Part shown: positions 16,959 through 25,769 of the stretch, piece by piece
Layout of the letters: each line of letters starts with the position of its first letter
How positions within the stretch are numbered: position 1 is the stretch's first letter
Assembly (NCBI RefSeq): GCF_004359215.1
Contig: NC_090610.1
Span: 7,634,155 to 7,661,522 of the forward strand
Length of the DNA: 27,368 nucleotides
Reading direction: 5' to 3'
From: Bremia lactucae
Lineage: Eukaryota > Oomycota > Peronosporomycetes > Peronosporales > Peronosporaceae
Notes under the pieces: generated by a model
Seen by the model: the letters and a program-made list of their open reading frames with translations, nothing else
What the model was told of the DNA's origin: nothing
Database searches by the model: none
Translations under genes and position numbers: made by a program

Positions 16959-17245
16959 CAGAAAACCTGGCGCTTCAGGTTCCTCATCCGTTCGAGTAGT
17001 TCGCGGTTCGACCGTCGGATCTCACTTGCGGTCTTTTCCGCCTGTGCAGCACACTCGACGGCATTCTCAGCTTCTAGCTTAGCGTCGGCAGCCTTCTTTA
17101 TAGCCTCATCAATATCGTCCTCGGCAACAAGGACGCCAGCGTAATCATCGCGAGGGCCGACCACCGCTTGGGAATTCGGAAGGTCAGGTCCGCTGGATCG
17201 TGGATCGTATTGTGGGTCACGAGGACCCTCTCCGCGAAGCAGCAT
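16874..17245 (-). CDS. Antisense coiled-coil ORF in the integrase-chromodomain linker of element G
   Basis: An ATG-started 123-codon frame on the minus strand. Residues about 35-100 are strongly heptad-like and Ala/Glu/Lys-rich (AEDDIDEAIKKAADAKLEAE, then SEIRRSNRELLERMRNLK); the N-terminus is Pro/Gly/Asp-rich. It overlaps the chromodomain start on the opposite strand. The sense strand here is also open for about 57 codons after a TGA, as a Ser/Ala-rich linker, so the antisense frame could be a by-product. It is unbroken while the sense frames around it are broken. No database family recognised. Confidence 0.35.
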   Translation of the reverse strand: MLLRGEGPRDPQYDPRSSGPDLPNSQAVVGPRDDYAGVLVAEDDIDEAIKKAADAKLEAENAVECAAQAEKTASEIRRSNRELLERMRNLKRQVFCHMQTGTQPSPMSSVRKARREGGRSTSP

Positions 17246-17437
17246 CGTCGTCTCACGGGAGGCGCGGTCCCAATCGCGCGCAAGTATCGCTTACGCTGGC
17301 TTGGGTTCCCAGCCGAGCAGGATACGTGGGAGCCGCGTTCCTCGCTTCTTCGCGACGTTCCAGACGTTGTTTTGGCAAATGAGTCCATGAAGTCGTGCTA
17401 CCTCAATGCGACCACAGACGCGAGTGTTCTCGTGTAA
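17168..17437 (+). pseudogene. Element G chromodomain, frameshifted
   Basis: The chromodomain start (DRIVGHEDPLREA) lies in the frame of 17200, and the core RKYRLRWLGFPAEQDTWEPR plus SSLLRDVPDVV in the frame of 17168. A shift near 17260-17275 separates them. Aromatic-cage and WEPR positions are kept. It belongs to a different chromovirus lineage from C (RWLGFP versus RWRGYP). Confidence 0.85.
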
Positions 17438-17439
17438 GA

Positions 17440-17715
17440 ACGATAAGACGGCCAGGAACTGTGTCGTGATTCATGGTGTGGGAATGAGAACGATGGCGAG
17501 AACGAGTACGTCGTAGTGAACCTTTAACCCTCACAACCACGAGAACGAAACCAAAACCAGTATCGCGCAACTGGATGGGCAGACGAATATGTCGCCGCCC
17601 TGCGCTCCGCATTCAGCGGAGATTGACTTCGCTGCCGAGAATGGTGACGTTATCGAGGCGCACCACGAATAACTGCAGTACGCCGTTGGTAGAGAAGATT
17701 TCGTAAGTAGACTAG
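17440..17715. other. Unassigned stretch between elements G (+) and H (-)
   Basis: Sequence follows G's chromodomain and ends where H's minus-strand RT begins to match (about 17716). Both strands have short open pieces but nothing I recognise. It may be the 3' untranslated part of G. Confidence 0.4.
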
Positions 17716-17885
17716 ACTTGATTCGAGGCAACGGCCACTGCCGTGTCACGCAATACTTTAAACCTAGCACGAGGTCAATCGCTTGCCGAACACGACGATC
17801 AGCAGGAAGTTCAGCTGGAACCGTGTCCAGAAACAATCTGCGCACTCACAAGCAATGTCGTAGACTGGGTTACCAGACTCTCGCC
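17716..17885 (-). pseudogene. Element H reverse transcriptase start, truncated
   Basis: Minus strand: NPVYDIACECADCF, a stop, then DTVPAELPADRRVRQAIDLV and GLKYCVTRQWPLPR, the N-terminal RT segment of gypsy elements. Similarity ends abruptly after WPLPR at about 17716, giving the truncation point of H. The order PR, repeat linker, RT fits the rest of H upstream. Confidence 0.8.
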
Positions 17886-18907
17886 GAGTCTCCCATGACT
17901 GTGACGCAAATCATTCTTCACGCGCTGACTTTGGCTCAGCGCTTCGACGTCGCATCATTTGCTCTTCGTATGTCGCGGTAACCACCTCGTTGGTGATCAA
18001 ACATACCTGTTCCGCAGTGCCTCCCTTAAATCACGCAGGAAAGGCTTCCAGGAGAGTCCTGGAAGGCGTGTAATCGAGGGCGCGTCACGAGGTGGACTTG
18101 TGACCTCAATGTATTGGCGCTTTTGTGGACTCCCTTCCACGTAAATGATAGCGTGAACACGTTCCAACGCTGTATCTCGATGCTTGTGTTTTCATCGTGC
18201 TTCGAGTCGATACTCGAAGCTGGCGAACCGCAGCCAGGTGATGAACTCTCACCCCCCTCTAGCTACTAGATGTCCGCATCCATGATGCCGCAAACAAGTG
18301 GCGGGCGTAATTCAAGCTCGACCGTCGACACTTGATGCGGGGGCGTCTGCTCGATCGCCGTAAACCCGTGTGGGAGCCCCTGCTCAACCAAATTGCCCTT
18401 GAGGAACCTTGATTCGACCACAGTGGGTGATGATGGGAACCCCGGTTCGACCATCATGCTCTCGCGTGGGAACTCCTGTCAGTCCACGTCATACTCGTGT
18501 GGGACCCCCCCCGCTTAACCACGATGGGTACAAATGGGAAACCCGGTTCGACCACTGCATGCATCGGTTGGAACCTCTATTCGAGACGCGCGGGAACCCC
18601 TGCTCGACCGCGTCGCCTTCTCCCGGGAGCCGCTGCTCAATCGCATTTTCTTCTCGCTGGGTGCGAGGCGTCTCTGTCACTACAGAACAAGCAGTACAGA
18701 AAGAGCCATCGCTCGCTCTTTGTGTACCGCAGGCGTCGTGGAGTCACATTTTATCTTCATTTTTTAGTTTCTTAATGAATATTTTTTTATAAAGCGATAT
18801 AATCCATACTTTCCCTAAAATATCACGAAATCCATGACTGTGACGTTGGGCCAGTCACTTAGGGATACCAAGAGATTGGTAAACACTTCGCTGACGTCGA
18901 ACTTGCG
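17886..18907 (-). other. Element H protease-RT linker with 11-residue tandem repeats
   Basis: Between protease and RT on the minus strand. 18305-18690 consists of about ten 33-bp units (see repeat entry). 17886-18300 contains helical-looking frames broken by stops. 18700-18860 is AT-rich with stops and leads to SLSDWPNVTVMDF just after the protease. No separate gene seen. Confidence 0.6.
18305..18690 (-). repeat. 33-bp minisatellite coding for an 11-residue repeat
   Basis: On the plus strand units start TGGGAACCCC-like at about 18338, 18371, 18434, 18467, 18500, 18535, 18568, 18591, 18624 and 18657; most spacings are 33. On the minus strand each unit encodes a variant of x-A/V-V/I-E-Q-G/R-F/L-P-x-x-x, e.g. 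NAIEQRLPGEG, DAVEQGFPRVS, LVEQGLPHGF and MVEPGFPSSP. The units are strongly diverged. One spacing is short (23) and one long (35, at a C8 run). Confidence 0.8.
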
Positions 18908-19302
18908 TCAACGTCCCACTGATTTCGCTAGCCAGTCGATCTGGGGCTTATAACGTGCCATCCATGGCATGCCCAAAATGCAATCGAATGCATAGTTCAT
19001 CGCGACAATTAAGAAATCATCATTACTACGAAAACCGTCAAACGTATACGGCAATGACACTTCGCGTCGCAATACGCGATGTGTTTTCCCGTCTGCCAAC
19101 TTGACGATGACTTGTTCAGGCCCCTCACGGACCGGAATGCTGGAGGCAGCATCGATAAACAGGTTTCACGAAAGAAATTGTTCGTCGCTCCTGAGTCCAG
19201 GAAAAATCGAATAGGTCGCCGGACACCGGCGACATGCAAATTGACAATGACCAGACGTGAATAAGCACTTCTAGTGGTGATATTTAACCGTGCACAAAGC
19301 AC
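18908..19302 (-). pseudogene. Element H aspartic protease, frameshifted
   Basis: Frame 1 (19302-about 19100) reads YSRLVIVNLHVAGVRRPIRF then FLDSGATNNFF, with an intact D-S-G-A active site. Frame 2 (19099-18908) reads MADGKTHRVLRREVSLPYTF and DCILGMPWMARYKPQIDW, the C-terminal hallmark. A single shift near 19100 separates them, so this protease is nearly intact. It follows gag after about 95 bases that include a G9 run (19331-19339). Confidence 0.88.
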
Positions 19303-19395
19303 GTGGGGGCTGGTGGGTCGGGCTGCTACCGGGGGGGGGCCCGGACCTCTGTTCCAACCAGTAAAACGCCCTGCACCTACTTGTCCCGACCGTTT

Positions 19396-20370
19396 TTAAT
19401 GTGCGGCCGGGGTAGCGCCCTCATGATGAGCGTCCAACACCTGCACCGACATCGGCGCTGGCGCGCGGCATTTAGCCGCGCGATGTTCTGGCTTTCGACA
19501 GCGAAAGCAAACCATTTGACTCCCGATACGAGTGTCACCCTTAATCGGAGTCGCATGTCGTCGGTCTCCCGACAACATCAATCGCGTCGATTTCCATTGG
19601 TTCCGGGCCAGGGGGCCGGGCGACGGTGACAAACGAAGGCTTGGTATAAGCCTTGGTGACCCTAAAGTCCTCTCCAGAGCAATGGCAAAGGCCTCCTCCA
19701 ATGTGGCAGGCTTCGTACGCTCAAGCGATAAGCGGGTCTGCCCCTCACGCATGTCGTCCATAAAGACACTCACCTGTGTGCACATGTCGATGGAATGTGT
19801 GGTGATACACGATGCCAGATGGCGAGCCATCTGCACGCAGTCGCGCATCGCCATTTTACCTTGTCGAATGGACAGAAATCTAAAGAGCACCATTTTCATC
19901 TCTTGCGATGGCTCGAAGGCAAGATGAAGGTCATCCTGGATGGCATCCAGGGTAGGGAACGCGTGCTCTTCCACGACAAGCTTACGAAGGGCCCATTCCT
20001 TGGCTCTCCTAATGAGACGGGTAAAGAGGATGTAGACCCTCGACTGGGGCGTATCGAGGAGCCTCGATTTGATGGCGATGTCGACTTCTCGGAACCAACG
20101 ATACAGCGATAATCGATCTTTACCTTCTCCTGAGTAGAAGGACGTTTCCATCTTCACGGAATCGTTCCGTGAAGATTGCCGATTGGATTCGGAGAGCTCG
20201 CGAGCAATAAAATCATGTATGGCGAGCCGTTGTGCGTCGAAGGTCGCTGATCTCATCAGCGACCTTGGGGCATCCCACTCAACACCAGTGGGATGGGGGA
20301 AGTTCGCGTGCTCCAGACGCAAATCTGGAGCGTCGAAATACGATAATTCGCTCATCCCAAACTCGGGCAT
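19396..20370 (-). CDS. gag: Element H Gag, intact
   Basis: 324 codons without a stop, the longest intact gag here. The N-terminus starts [20 protein letters not shown]. The middle is a gypsy capsid: [80 protein letters not shown] and [18 protein letters not shown]. The nucleocapsid zinc knuckle near residue 290, [14 protein letters not shown], has correct CX2CX4HX4C spacing with Glu in place of the usual Gly before His. It would form the particle shell and bind element RNA. The ATG at 20370 is only 6 bases from the PBS; the Met at codon 6 is an alternative. Its integrity contrasts with the truncated pol of the same element. Confidence 0.88.
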   Translation of the reverse strand: MPEFGMSELSYFDAPDLRLEHANFPHPTGVEWDAPRSLMRSATFDAQRLAIHDFIARELSESNRQSSRNDSVKMETSFYSGEGKDRLSLYRWFREVDIAIKSRLLDTPQSRVYILFTRLIRRAKEWALRKLVVEEHAFPTLDAIQDDLHLAFEPSQEMKMVLFRFLSIRQGKMAMRDCVQMARHLASCITTHSIDMCTQVSVFMDDMREGQTRLSLERTKPATLEEAFAIALERTLGSPRLIPSLRLSPSPGPLARNQWKSTRLMLSGDRRHATPIKGDTRIGSQMVCFRCRKPEHRAAKCRAPAPMSVQVLDAHHEGATPAAH

Positions 20371-20375
20371 GGGAA

Positions 20376-20394
20376 GGACTACTAAGTGCTACCA
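20376..20394 (-). other. Primer-binding site of element H, without an LTR
   Basis: Minus strand TGGTAGCACTTAGTAGTCC, same 11-base core as A, C and E. The LTR that should precede it is missing: sequence upstream is the protease end of element I. Confidence 0.75.
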
Positions 20395-20480
20395 GGTCTT
20401 ACACCTCCAGTCGATCCATGGCTCATGGTGTTCTTACCAGGTCTTACACCTCCAGTCGATCCATGGCTCATGGTGTTCTT
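20391..20480. repeat. Exact 45-bp tandem duplication at the I/H junction
   Basis: ACCAGGTCTTACACCTCCAG plus the next 25 bases is present twice without a mismatch (20391-20435, 20436-20480), and a third ACCAGG starts at 20481. On the minus strand it encodes the protease C-terminus HEPWIDWR. Its CCTGGTA start is the same as the start of the H primer-binding site. An exact copy suggests a recent event. Confidence 0.93.
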
Positions 20481-20780
20481 ACCAGGCCATACCAAGGATG
20501 AGATCATATCATGAATCAAAATCAAGGACGAGACAGCGTTCCATACTGTCAAAGTCCAGAAACGTTATATCTAAGTTTAATGGAACTTTGGGAACAGTGA
20601 CACGAGTCCCAGTCGCTAAGCGAACAGTGATTGTATCACCTTTATGCGATTTAAGCGCCTCAACGTATTGTTGACTTCCTTTTAAGGGAATTGCGTCGAG
20701 CATAATTGCAAGACGCTCCTGAGTAAATTAAAATTAACCACGGCTTATCAAAGCCCTTTACAGTCGCTTGAGCGACTAGC
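20397..20780 (-). pseudogene. Element I aspartic protease, catalytic Asp replaced
   Basis: Minus strand: FDKPWLILIYSGASCNYARR, then after a shift QQYVEALKSHKGDTITVRLA, TVPKVPLNLDITFLDF and YDLILGMAW, ending in the duplicated HEPWIDWR. The active site should be D-S-G-A; here it is Y-S-G-A, so the catalytic aspartate is lost. The sequence ends at the exact 45-bp duplication, where it meets the PBS of element H. Confidence 0.87.
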
Positions 20781-21391
20781 AAGCCAGGCTTGTACTCTCG
20801 CCCCGTGCCATTAAGCACCGAGCTAAATGGGGCCAGGCTCTGTTTATTCTTACCTCCTAGAGGTTTAACAGAGCCTAGGTCTTCCCCAGTAGGGCAGGCG
20901 CCCCGCACCTACTGGGTATCGACGTTTTCCCGCACCGTACCAGATCTCTCGTATAGGTCGGAGTTGGAGCTCTTTCGAGCTTTACGTTATTTTCAAAGAG
21001 GACAGGCAGGTCGTAAATGTTTCGTGCTTCCGCAGATAAAACATCTACAGATGGTCTTATGCTGTCCACAGTTTGAAGAGACTCTTCTCCTTCCTCAACG
21101 AGGCTTAAATCCATAGGTTCCGCTTTATTAGACGGAACCCATGTGCTCGAAGAGCTTGTTCGGTAGACATCGTGCTAACGCGAGCAGACTTATAGTCAAA
21201 CTCGGCGCGTAGCGCTATGGCAACTGCCTCTTCGAACGTAGCCGGATGAGATCGAACAATTCCGTCCTGGCAACGCCCTCATTGAGAACCCCATAAAGAT
21301 GGTCACTACAATTGCTTCTTACACCGGGTCTTGATGCATAGATGCAATGAGAGTTTTCAACTCCTGGACAAAGTCACCTAGGGTTCTTGTA

Positions 21392-21396
21392 CCCTG
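21392..21396 (+). repeat. Target-site duplication of the solo LTR, left copy
   Basis: CCCTG, repeated at 22052-22056 on the other side of the insertion. Confidence 0.85.
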
Positions 21397-22051
21397 TGTA
21401 ATGGGCCTCTCATTACATGTCTTAGTACTTACCATAGTACATATCTCAAAGGTGCTGGGCACCGGAGATGAGACGGAGGGAAGCGGGACATGTCTCTACA
21501 GGGTAAGACATGGGAGCCAGGGCTAAAGGTAGCCAGTTGTGCTATAGATGAAGTGATGACGCCGCATCGTCATTACTTATCTTCCTAGAAACCATCTGGC
21601 GACACTGCATCGTCGACATGAGAGTTTCTAGTTCAATTTCAAAGCTTCCCAGTCGAAGTTCAAGATTTACATTCAAGTACAGAATGATGCTTCACTACAC
21701 TGGTGACGCATCCAACGTGTCTCTACCGGTTAAAGTGAGTGGCGTGAGCCAGTCACTTCGCAGGGAATTTTCCACGGGACTTCAAGTTCAAGGTCCTATG
21801 GGTTGAACCTCAGTGTACCCAAGGTTTTATATATCAGCTCGTAAGTTTTATTCATGCATGTGTAGGTTTTACTCGTAAAACCTCTAGGAGCCCTTGAGGC
21901 TAATTAGGAGTAGCGACAGGAACCATAACAGCTTTTCAATTCAGTTGTCATTTAACCTCCAAGTTCGCAAGCGCCCTCCAACGTATCCTCCCCACGGTTC
22001 AGTCTCCTCTTGTAGTGAGCTGAACAAGGGACTTGGCCTAGTCCCATTACA
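21397..22051 (+). mobile_element. Solo LTR inserted in gag of element I
   Basis: 655 bp from TGTAATGGG to CCCATTACA, perfect 9-bp inverted ends, flanked by CCCTG on both sides. Removing it with one duplication rejoins the gag frame of element I (ATRQG to the next capsid segment). The plus orientation is chosen because a TTATATATC box lies at about 21823 and the 3' end (GTAGTGAGCTGAACAAGGGA and on) resembles the ends of the C-type LTRs. The first 21 bases form a hairpin, TGTAATG-7 nt-CATTACA. No internal retroelement genes remain, as expected after LTR-LTR recombination. Frames inside it are not genes. Confidence 0.9.
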
Positions 22052-22056
22052 CCCTG
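22052..22056 (+). repeat. Target-site duplication of the solo LTR, right copy
   Basis: CCCTG, identical to 21392-21396. Confidence 0.85.
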
Positions 22057-22623
22057 TCGAGTCGCTAGGAGCCGTGCTCGCATGCGAAAAGCCTGATCAG
22101 GCGGTGCAGACATGCTGGTCATTTGCTGTTTCAGCGAATCCCATGAGGGAAAAGCGTTGTTTATGGACGTGCTGCACGATAGTGCCCACTCCATGGCTCT
22201 ACCTCCAAGTTTGGAAATGGCCTTAGCCACCTTTTGCCGTTCTGTTAAGAACAAGGCGGAATCAATGGACATTTCCATCTGCTTAATCCAAGAAGGCAGA
22301 TTTTCTTCCTCTCCCTCAAATGTTTTTACATTTACAACTAGAGGGCGAGCCCTCGGCTCTGAGTCAGGTACGTAGATGTACCGAGTTGGCATAGATGCCG
22401 CTAAATGTTCCTGTACCTGACCGATCAGGGAGGCTTTGTACCGCATGAAGGCTTGAAGCCTTGCATGCAGGACCTCTGGTCCTGGGAGATAATAAATTTC
22501 ACGTGCTCAAGCCCGAATTAGGGTTTGAGCTTGTCATAAGCGGCGCGTTGCGCTTCTGACAATTCTGGAACCTCTTCCATTTTCGTGAGATATAAGTCTT
22601 TTTGAAAGACTCAGACGCATATT

Positions 22624-22640
22624 GACTACGAGTGCTACAT
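22624..22640 (-). other. Mutated primer-binding site of element I
   Basis: Minus strand ATGTAGCACTCGTAGTC after TACACC, where the other elements have TGGTAGCACTTNGTAGTC. Two substitutions and one lost base; position relative to the gag ATG (22580) fits. Confidence 0.55.
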
Positions 22641-22642
22641 GG

Positions 22643-23152
22643 TGTAGCGGAGCTACCTCGCTCCTAAAGTCAGAGGAAGACTTTCAGACGCAGAGAGTCA
22701 CTTAGTTCTATTGAACTAATGGGTTTAACAGTTTAGGGAGTCGTACAAGCTATTACAGCTTATGGAATCCTAGTTCAAGGGATTCAGGGATTCGTCAAAC
22801 TAAGTGGCAACTAGTGCCCAAGAGGATATACCTTTGAAAGGCTTCTATCTCTTACAGATCAATGCGCAAGCCTAAGGAAGGCACTTAACGCTTTAAGATC
22901 AAAATTGGAAGTGCACTCTATTTGATTATATTAAATTTAAAACCTTACCCTAGCTAAATAATAAATAGATTTCGGCCGCCAGATTTATATCTGGCGGCGA
23001 CCACGTTTGTTACCCATAATAAATGGAATTTAAGTATTTATCCATTTTAGAATAGGATAAAGGGTATATTACCCATAAGCTAAATGTACCACAACAACGG
23101 TTCTCCAATCGATGTGTGCCCCAATAGTACTAATCCGCACAATGATGCCGAG
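22643..23152 (-). repeat. Probable 5' LTR of element I, outer boundary not found
   Basis: AT-rich sequence directly upstream of the PBS, ending CTACA on the minus strand. No clear TG start was found before the C-type LTR at 23153. It contains a perfect 10-bp hairpin (22975-22984/22989-22998, GCCGCCAGAT and its complement, 4-nt loop) and two direct copies of TTACCCATAA near 23013 and 23070. No gene seen. Confidence 0.45.
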
Positions 23153-23594
23153 TGTAACGGGGTGTATCGTTACATGAAATTAACTCTTAAAGGTTGTTAA
23201 TTAATATATTATCTAAAATGTAGATAATATTGGGAGGATATTACTTTAAAAAGTAATGTTCAGAAATCTTATCCATAATAGATATAGGCCATTATATCAA
23301 TTTATCCCGCAGACTAATCAACTGTAGATGTCAACAAAGAGAGAGAGACCGATAAGATTTCAATTGCATGTTTAGTATTGTTTATAATTAAGTTAGAGTT
23401 AACAGATAGAAAGAAAAGATACTTAATTATATTAATACAGTTTTCATTTAACCCTCTTTAAGGTAAATGTCTTAAAGAGAAGTCTTCCTCTTCACGTACT
23501 AGTGCACGTGAAGTGACGTAAGGCACCACTCGCAACTGAAGCAGTGCGAAGTGGACTTGTACTGAAGCAGTTCAAGTCGTAGTGCCCCGTCACA
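23153..23594 (+). repeat. Third C-type LTR, solo or truncated
   Basis: 442 bp, TGTAACGGGGTG to CCCCGTCACA, aligning with 4103-4540 and 11555-11996. No PBS follows it and the flanks (CCGAG before, CTTTT after) do not match, so it is a solo LTR whose duplication has decayed or the end of a deleted copy. Confidence 0.9.
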
Positions 23595-23839
23595 CTTTTT
23601 ATTACAAAACTAATAAAGCCAATCTCTTATCGGTTGCGTGTCCCAGTGCCAAGGGAGATGATGAGAGGTCAGATCAATGTCCTTCCGCAATAGCCATAAA
23701 CCGCCGATGGTCTGCTACGTGTTGTTAAAAAATCACTCCTCATTCGGAAGTTTGTCCAACCTACCTCAAACCACTTCGCCTACGTCCGACGTTTTTAACG
23801 ATATTTGCCAGACCACTAGCGAATAATATCGACAACCTT
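23595..23839. other. Unassigned stretch before the MULE fragment
   Basis: No open frame of interest; possibly the decayed N-terminal part of the transposase that follows. Confidence 0.35.
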
Positions 23840-24178
23840 CGACTGCGAGCTATTATTAACCATGCACGTACCAATTCAGTAGCTCAATCAACATACATGG
23901 CTGGATAGAGAAGTCTGCAAAAAGTTTAGAAACGATCATTGCAAGATGCTGGGGAGAGTTACGCAAAAATTTAACCACTGCTCGAGTCGCTGAAAGCCAA
24001 TAATCCGGAGTCAATCACTGATTTTGTGAATCGCCAATCAGGCGAATATTATCGCGCATTTTCGTCACTTTCTCAGTGGTCTTGCGCTGCAGCATTGTCA
24101 AGACCTGTTTTCACACTCGATGCATGTCACTCCACCGCGGACATATACAAAGGTGTCTATATGTCTTGCCAAACTGTG
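23840..24178 (+). pseudogene. MULE (Mutator-like) transposase fragment, cut by element B
   Basis: In one plus frame with three stops: LRAIINHARTNSVAQSTYMA, GESYAKI, PLLESLKANNPESITDFVNR, EYYRAFSSLSQWSCAAALSR and PVFTLDACHSTADIYKGVYM. The N-P-x-S...YRAF...LDACH...YKGV series is the typical start of the MULE transposase domain, with the first catalytic Asp in LDAC. The sequence stops at 24178, where the LTR of element B begins, so the rest of the catalytic triad is absent. This DNA-transposon relic shows few perfect inverted repeats, unlike the gypsy elements. Confidence 0.75.
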
Positions 24179-24703
24179 TGTAACGGGCTAAGGTTGCCCT
24201 AATGTTACAAGTCCCCGTTAAGTATACTTGGTGTACTTAAGGGGATGGTCAAATGCATAAATAAGTAATTAGACCCACCACTCATGTGTGGTTCACATTA
24301 GTGACCAATTATTGTGTATGTGATGCACATAGGTGCATTCACAATAGGAGGATTGACGCCTAGCGTCATCCGTTACTCGCGGTATGTAGAAAGAATCTTA
24401 ATACATATTAGTGTTATCTTCAGAGATGACATTTTTGATTGGTAAAAATAGGTATTTGTATTTAATGCGATTAAATTTAGATCAGTCTGAAACTACTTTC
24501 TACTTAGTAAGTGCGCACGAAGAGCCGGATACCGCTCCCGTGACGACACTAAACTAGAGTACTTAGTGCGTTGGGTGAGGTCGCCAAGGCGCCCACCACA
24601 ACTACCTCACTGCACGCAAGAGAAGACGGTCTAACCGCTTCCTCGGTGTGCTAGGGTGTGTGTCTAAGTAGAGCGTGTCAGCATTACGATGTGCCCGCCT
24701 GCT
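24179..24703 (+). repeat. 5' LTR of element B
   Basis: 525 bp from TGTAACGGGCTAAGG to GCCCGCCTGCT, ending in a mutated CA. Aligns with 2646-3176. It begins with the same 31-bp hairpin and repeats most of the inverted-repeat series of LTR A. Confidence 0.9.
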
Positions 24704-24705
24704 CT

Positions 24706-24723
24706 TGGTAGCCTTTCCACGAC
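24706..24723 (+). other. Primer-binding site of element B, partly mutated
   Basis: TGGTAGCCTTTCCACGAC, two bases after the LTR end; the intact family core is TGGTAGCACTT. Confidence 0.65.
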
Positions 24724-24734
24724 CTGCGTGTGTA

Positions 24735-25735
24735 CGTGAGGATGAGCCTTAATATTGATTAGGCTAATTTTCCCCACCTCCGAACACCATCGGGAGATGG
24801 CAGGGCATATGGCGCAGGGACTAGGTGAACAAGCCCTGGTCAGGCTTCTGGGTATTCCTCCTGAGCAACATGTTGCTCATTTGGAGCAGTTTGAGGCATT
24901 CGTGCTCGGACAGCGGAGAGCCGCATCCGAGGCACAGAGTCATGCTGCAGCGGAGTCCGTCACTCAGACTCAGGATGAGCTGAGGCATGAGCAGGCTCGG
25001 AGCGAGGCTCTCAATAGGACTGTTAAGATGCTCTCTGCCCGGCCGCATCAGCCGAGGCCCATTCAATTGGACCCGCCTAAGTTCGATGGAACTGCAGCGC
25101 ACACGATTATCCATTGGCTGTGATCCGTGAAGCAATGCGGTGTCGTGCAGCTCATCGAGGACGACAGCCGGATGGTGTCGTACGCCATGTCGCACCTGTG
25201 CGGTAGGCCTCAGCGTGGGCTTACTTGGCGCTTATGGCGGACGTTAAGGCGTTACCTACATGGGCGATCTTTAAGGAAACGATTCAATTCATGTACCAGC
25301 CGCCGAACAGCGAGGTGTTGCTGCAGGCGCATTTCTTTAAGGCACGACAGGCGAAACGATCTCTGCAAGAGTATGTGCCGGATATGAGCTCGCTGTCGGC
25401 ATCCATTACCGTAGGCCCGATTCCGGAGCACATTAAGGTGCCCACGTTTATGAACGGACTACGGCATGGCCCATCGCGACAGGCTCTTTTCAGAAAGGTG
25501 CCGCCGACGATGGAAGAGGCAATCCATTTTGCCTGAACTGAGAGCAATCCTACAACAGTGCCTTGGTGACAGCTTGGTATAAACCGTCGGCCGAGATGAC
25601 AGATGCCACTCCCATGGAGTTAGGCAATGCAAGTGTAGTCTGCTTATATGCGGCAAGCGCGGCCATATGATGACTCGCTGCTATACCAATGTCCCTGCTG
25701 GAGCGAAGTCCCTGAGGTCTCGAAATTTCGGACCT
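24735..25735 (+). pseudogene. gag: Element B gag, broken
   Basis: 24755-25123 reads GHMAQGLGEQALVRLLGIPP, VAHLEQFEAFVLGQRRAASE, a coiled-coil stretch (TQTQDELRHEQARSEALNRT) and PPKFDGTAAHTIIHWL, then TGA. The capsid continues in the same frame to YAMSHLCGR and, after a shift, in 25225-25536: LMADVKALPTWAIFKETIQF, YVPDMSSLSASITVGPIPEH, FMNGLRHGPSRQALFRKVPP and TMEEAIHFA-stop. A CCHC knuckle (CGKRGHMMTRC) follows with its first cysteine out of frame, near 25640-25685. The breaks differ from those of A, except a shared shift just after the leader. Confidence 0.87.
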
Positions 25736-25769
25736 CAACCCTGCTGGTCTATAGCGCTCAAGTACGAGG

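Larger units (their letters stand above)
20781..22580 (-). pseudogene. gag: Element I gag, interrupted by a solo LTR
   Basis: An ATG at 22580 opens MEEVPELSEAQRAAYDKLKP, then a stop. 22446-22057 gives the capsid: PLVVNVKTFEGEEENLPSWI, LTERQKVAKAISKLGGRAME and DQAFRMRARLLATRQG. The frame is cut there by a 655-bp insertion (21397-22051). It resumes at about 21396 with LGDFVQELKTLIASMHQDPV, ATFEEAVAIALRAEFDYKSA and AEPMDLSLVEEGEESLQTV. A ruined zinc knuckle (VRCGKTSIPSRCGAP) follows near 20940. Other stops and shifts show the copy was decaying apart from the insertion. Confidence 0.85.

Noticed and set aside
18305..18690. Possible CRISPR array, because of a 33-bp period
   Set aside because: There are no unique spacers; the units are contiguous, diverged and coding in frame with element H pol. 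The genome is eukaryotic.
19532..20112. Plus-strand frames of 131 and 105 codons
   Set aside because: Reverse frames of the intact Gag of element H.
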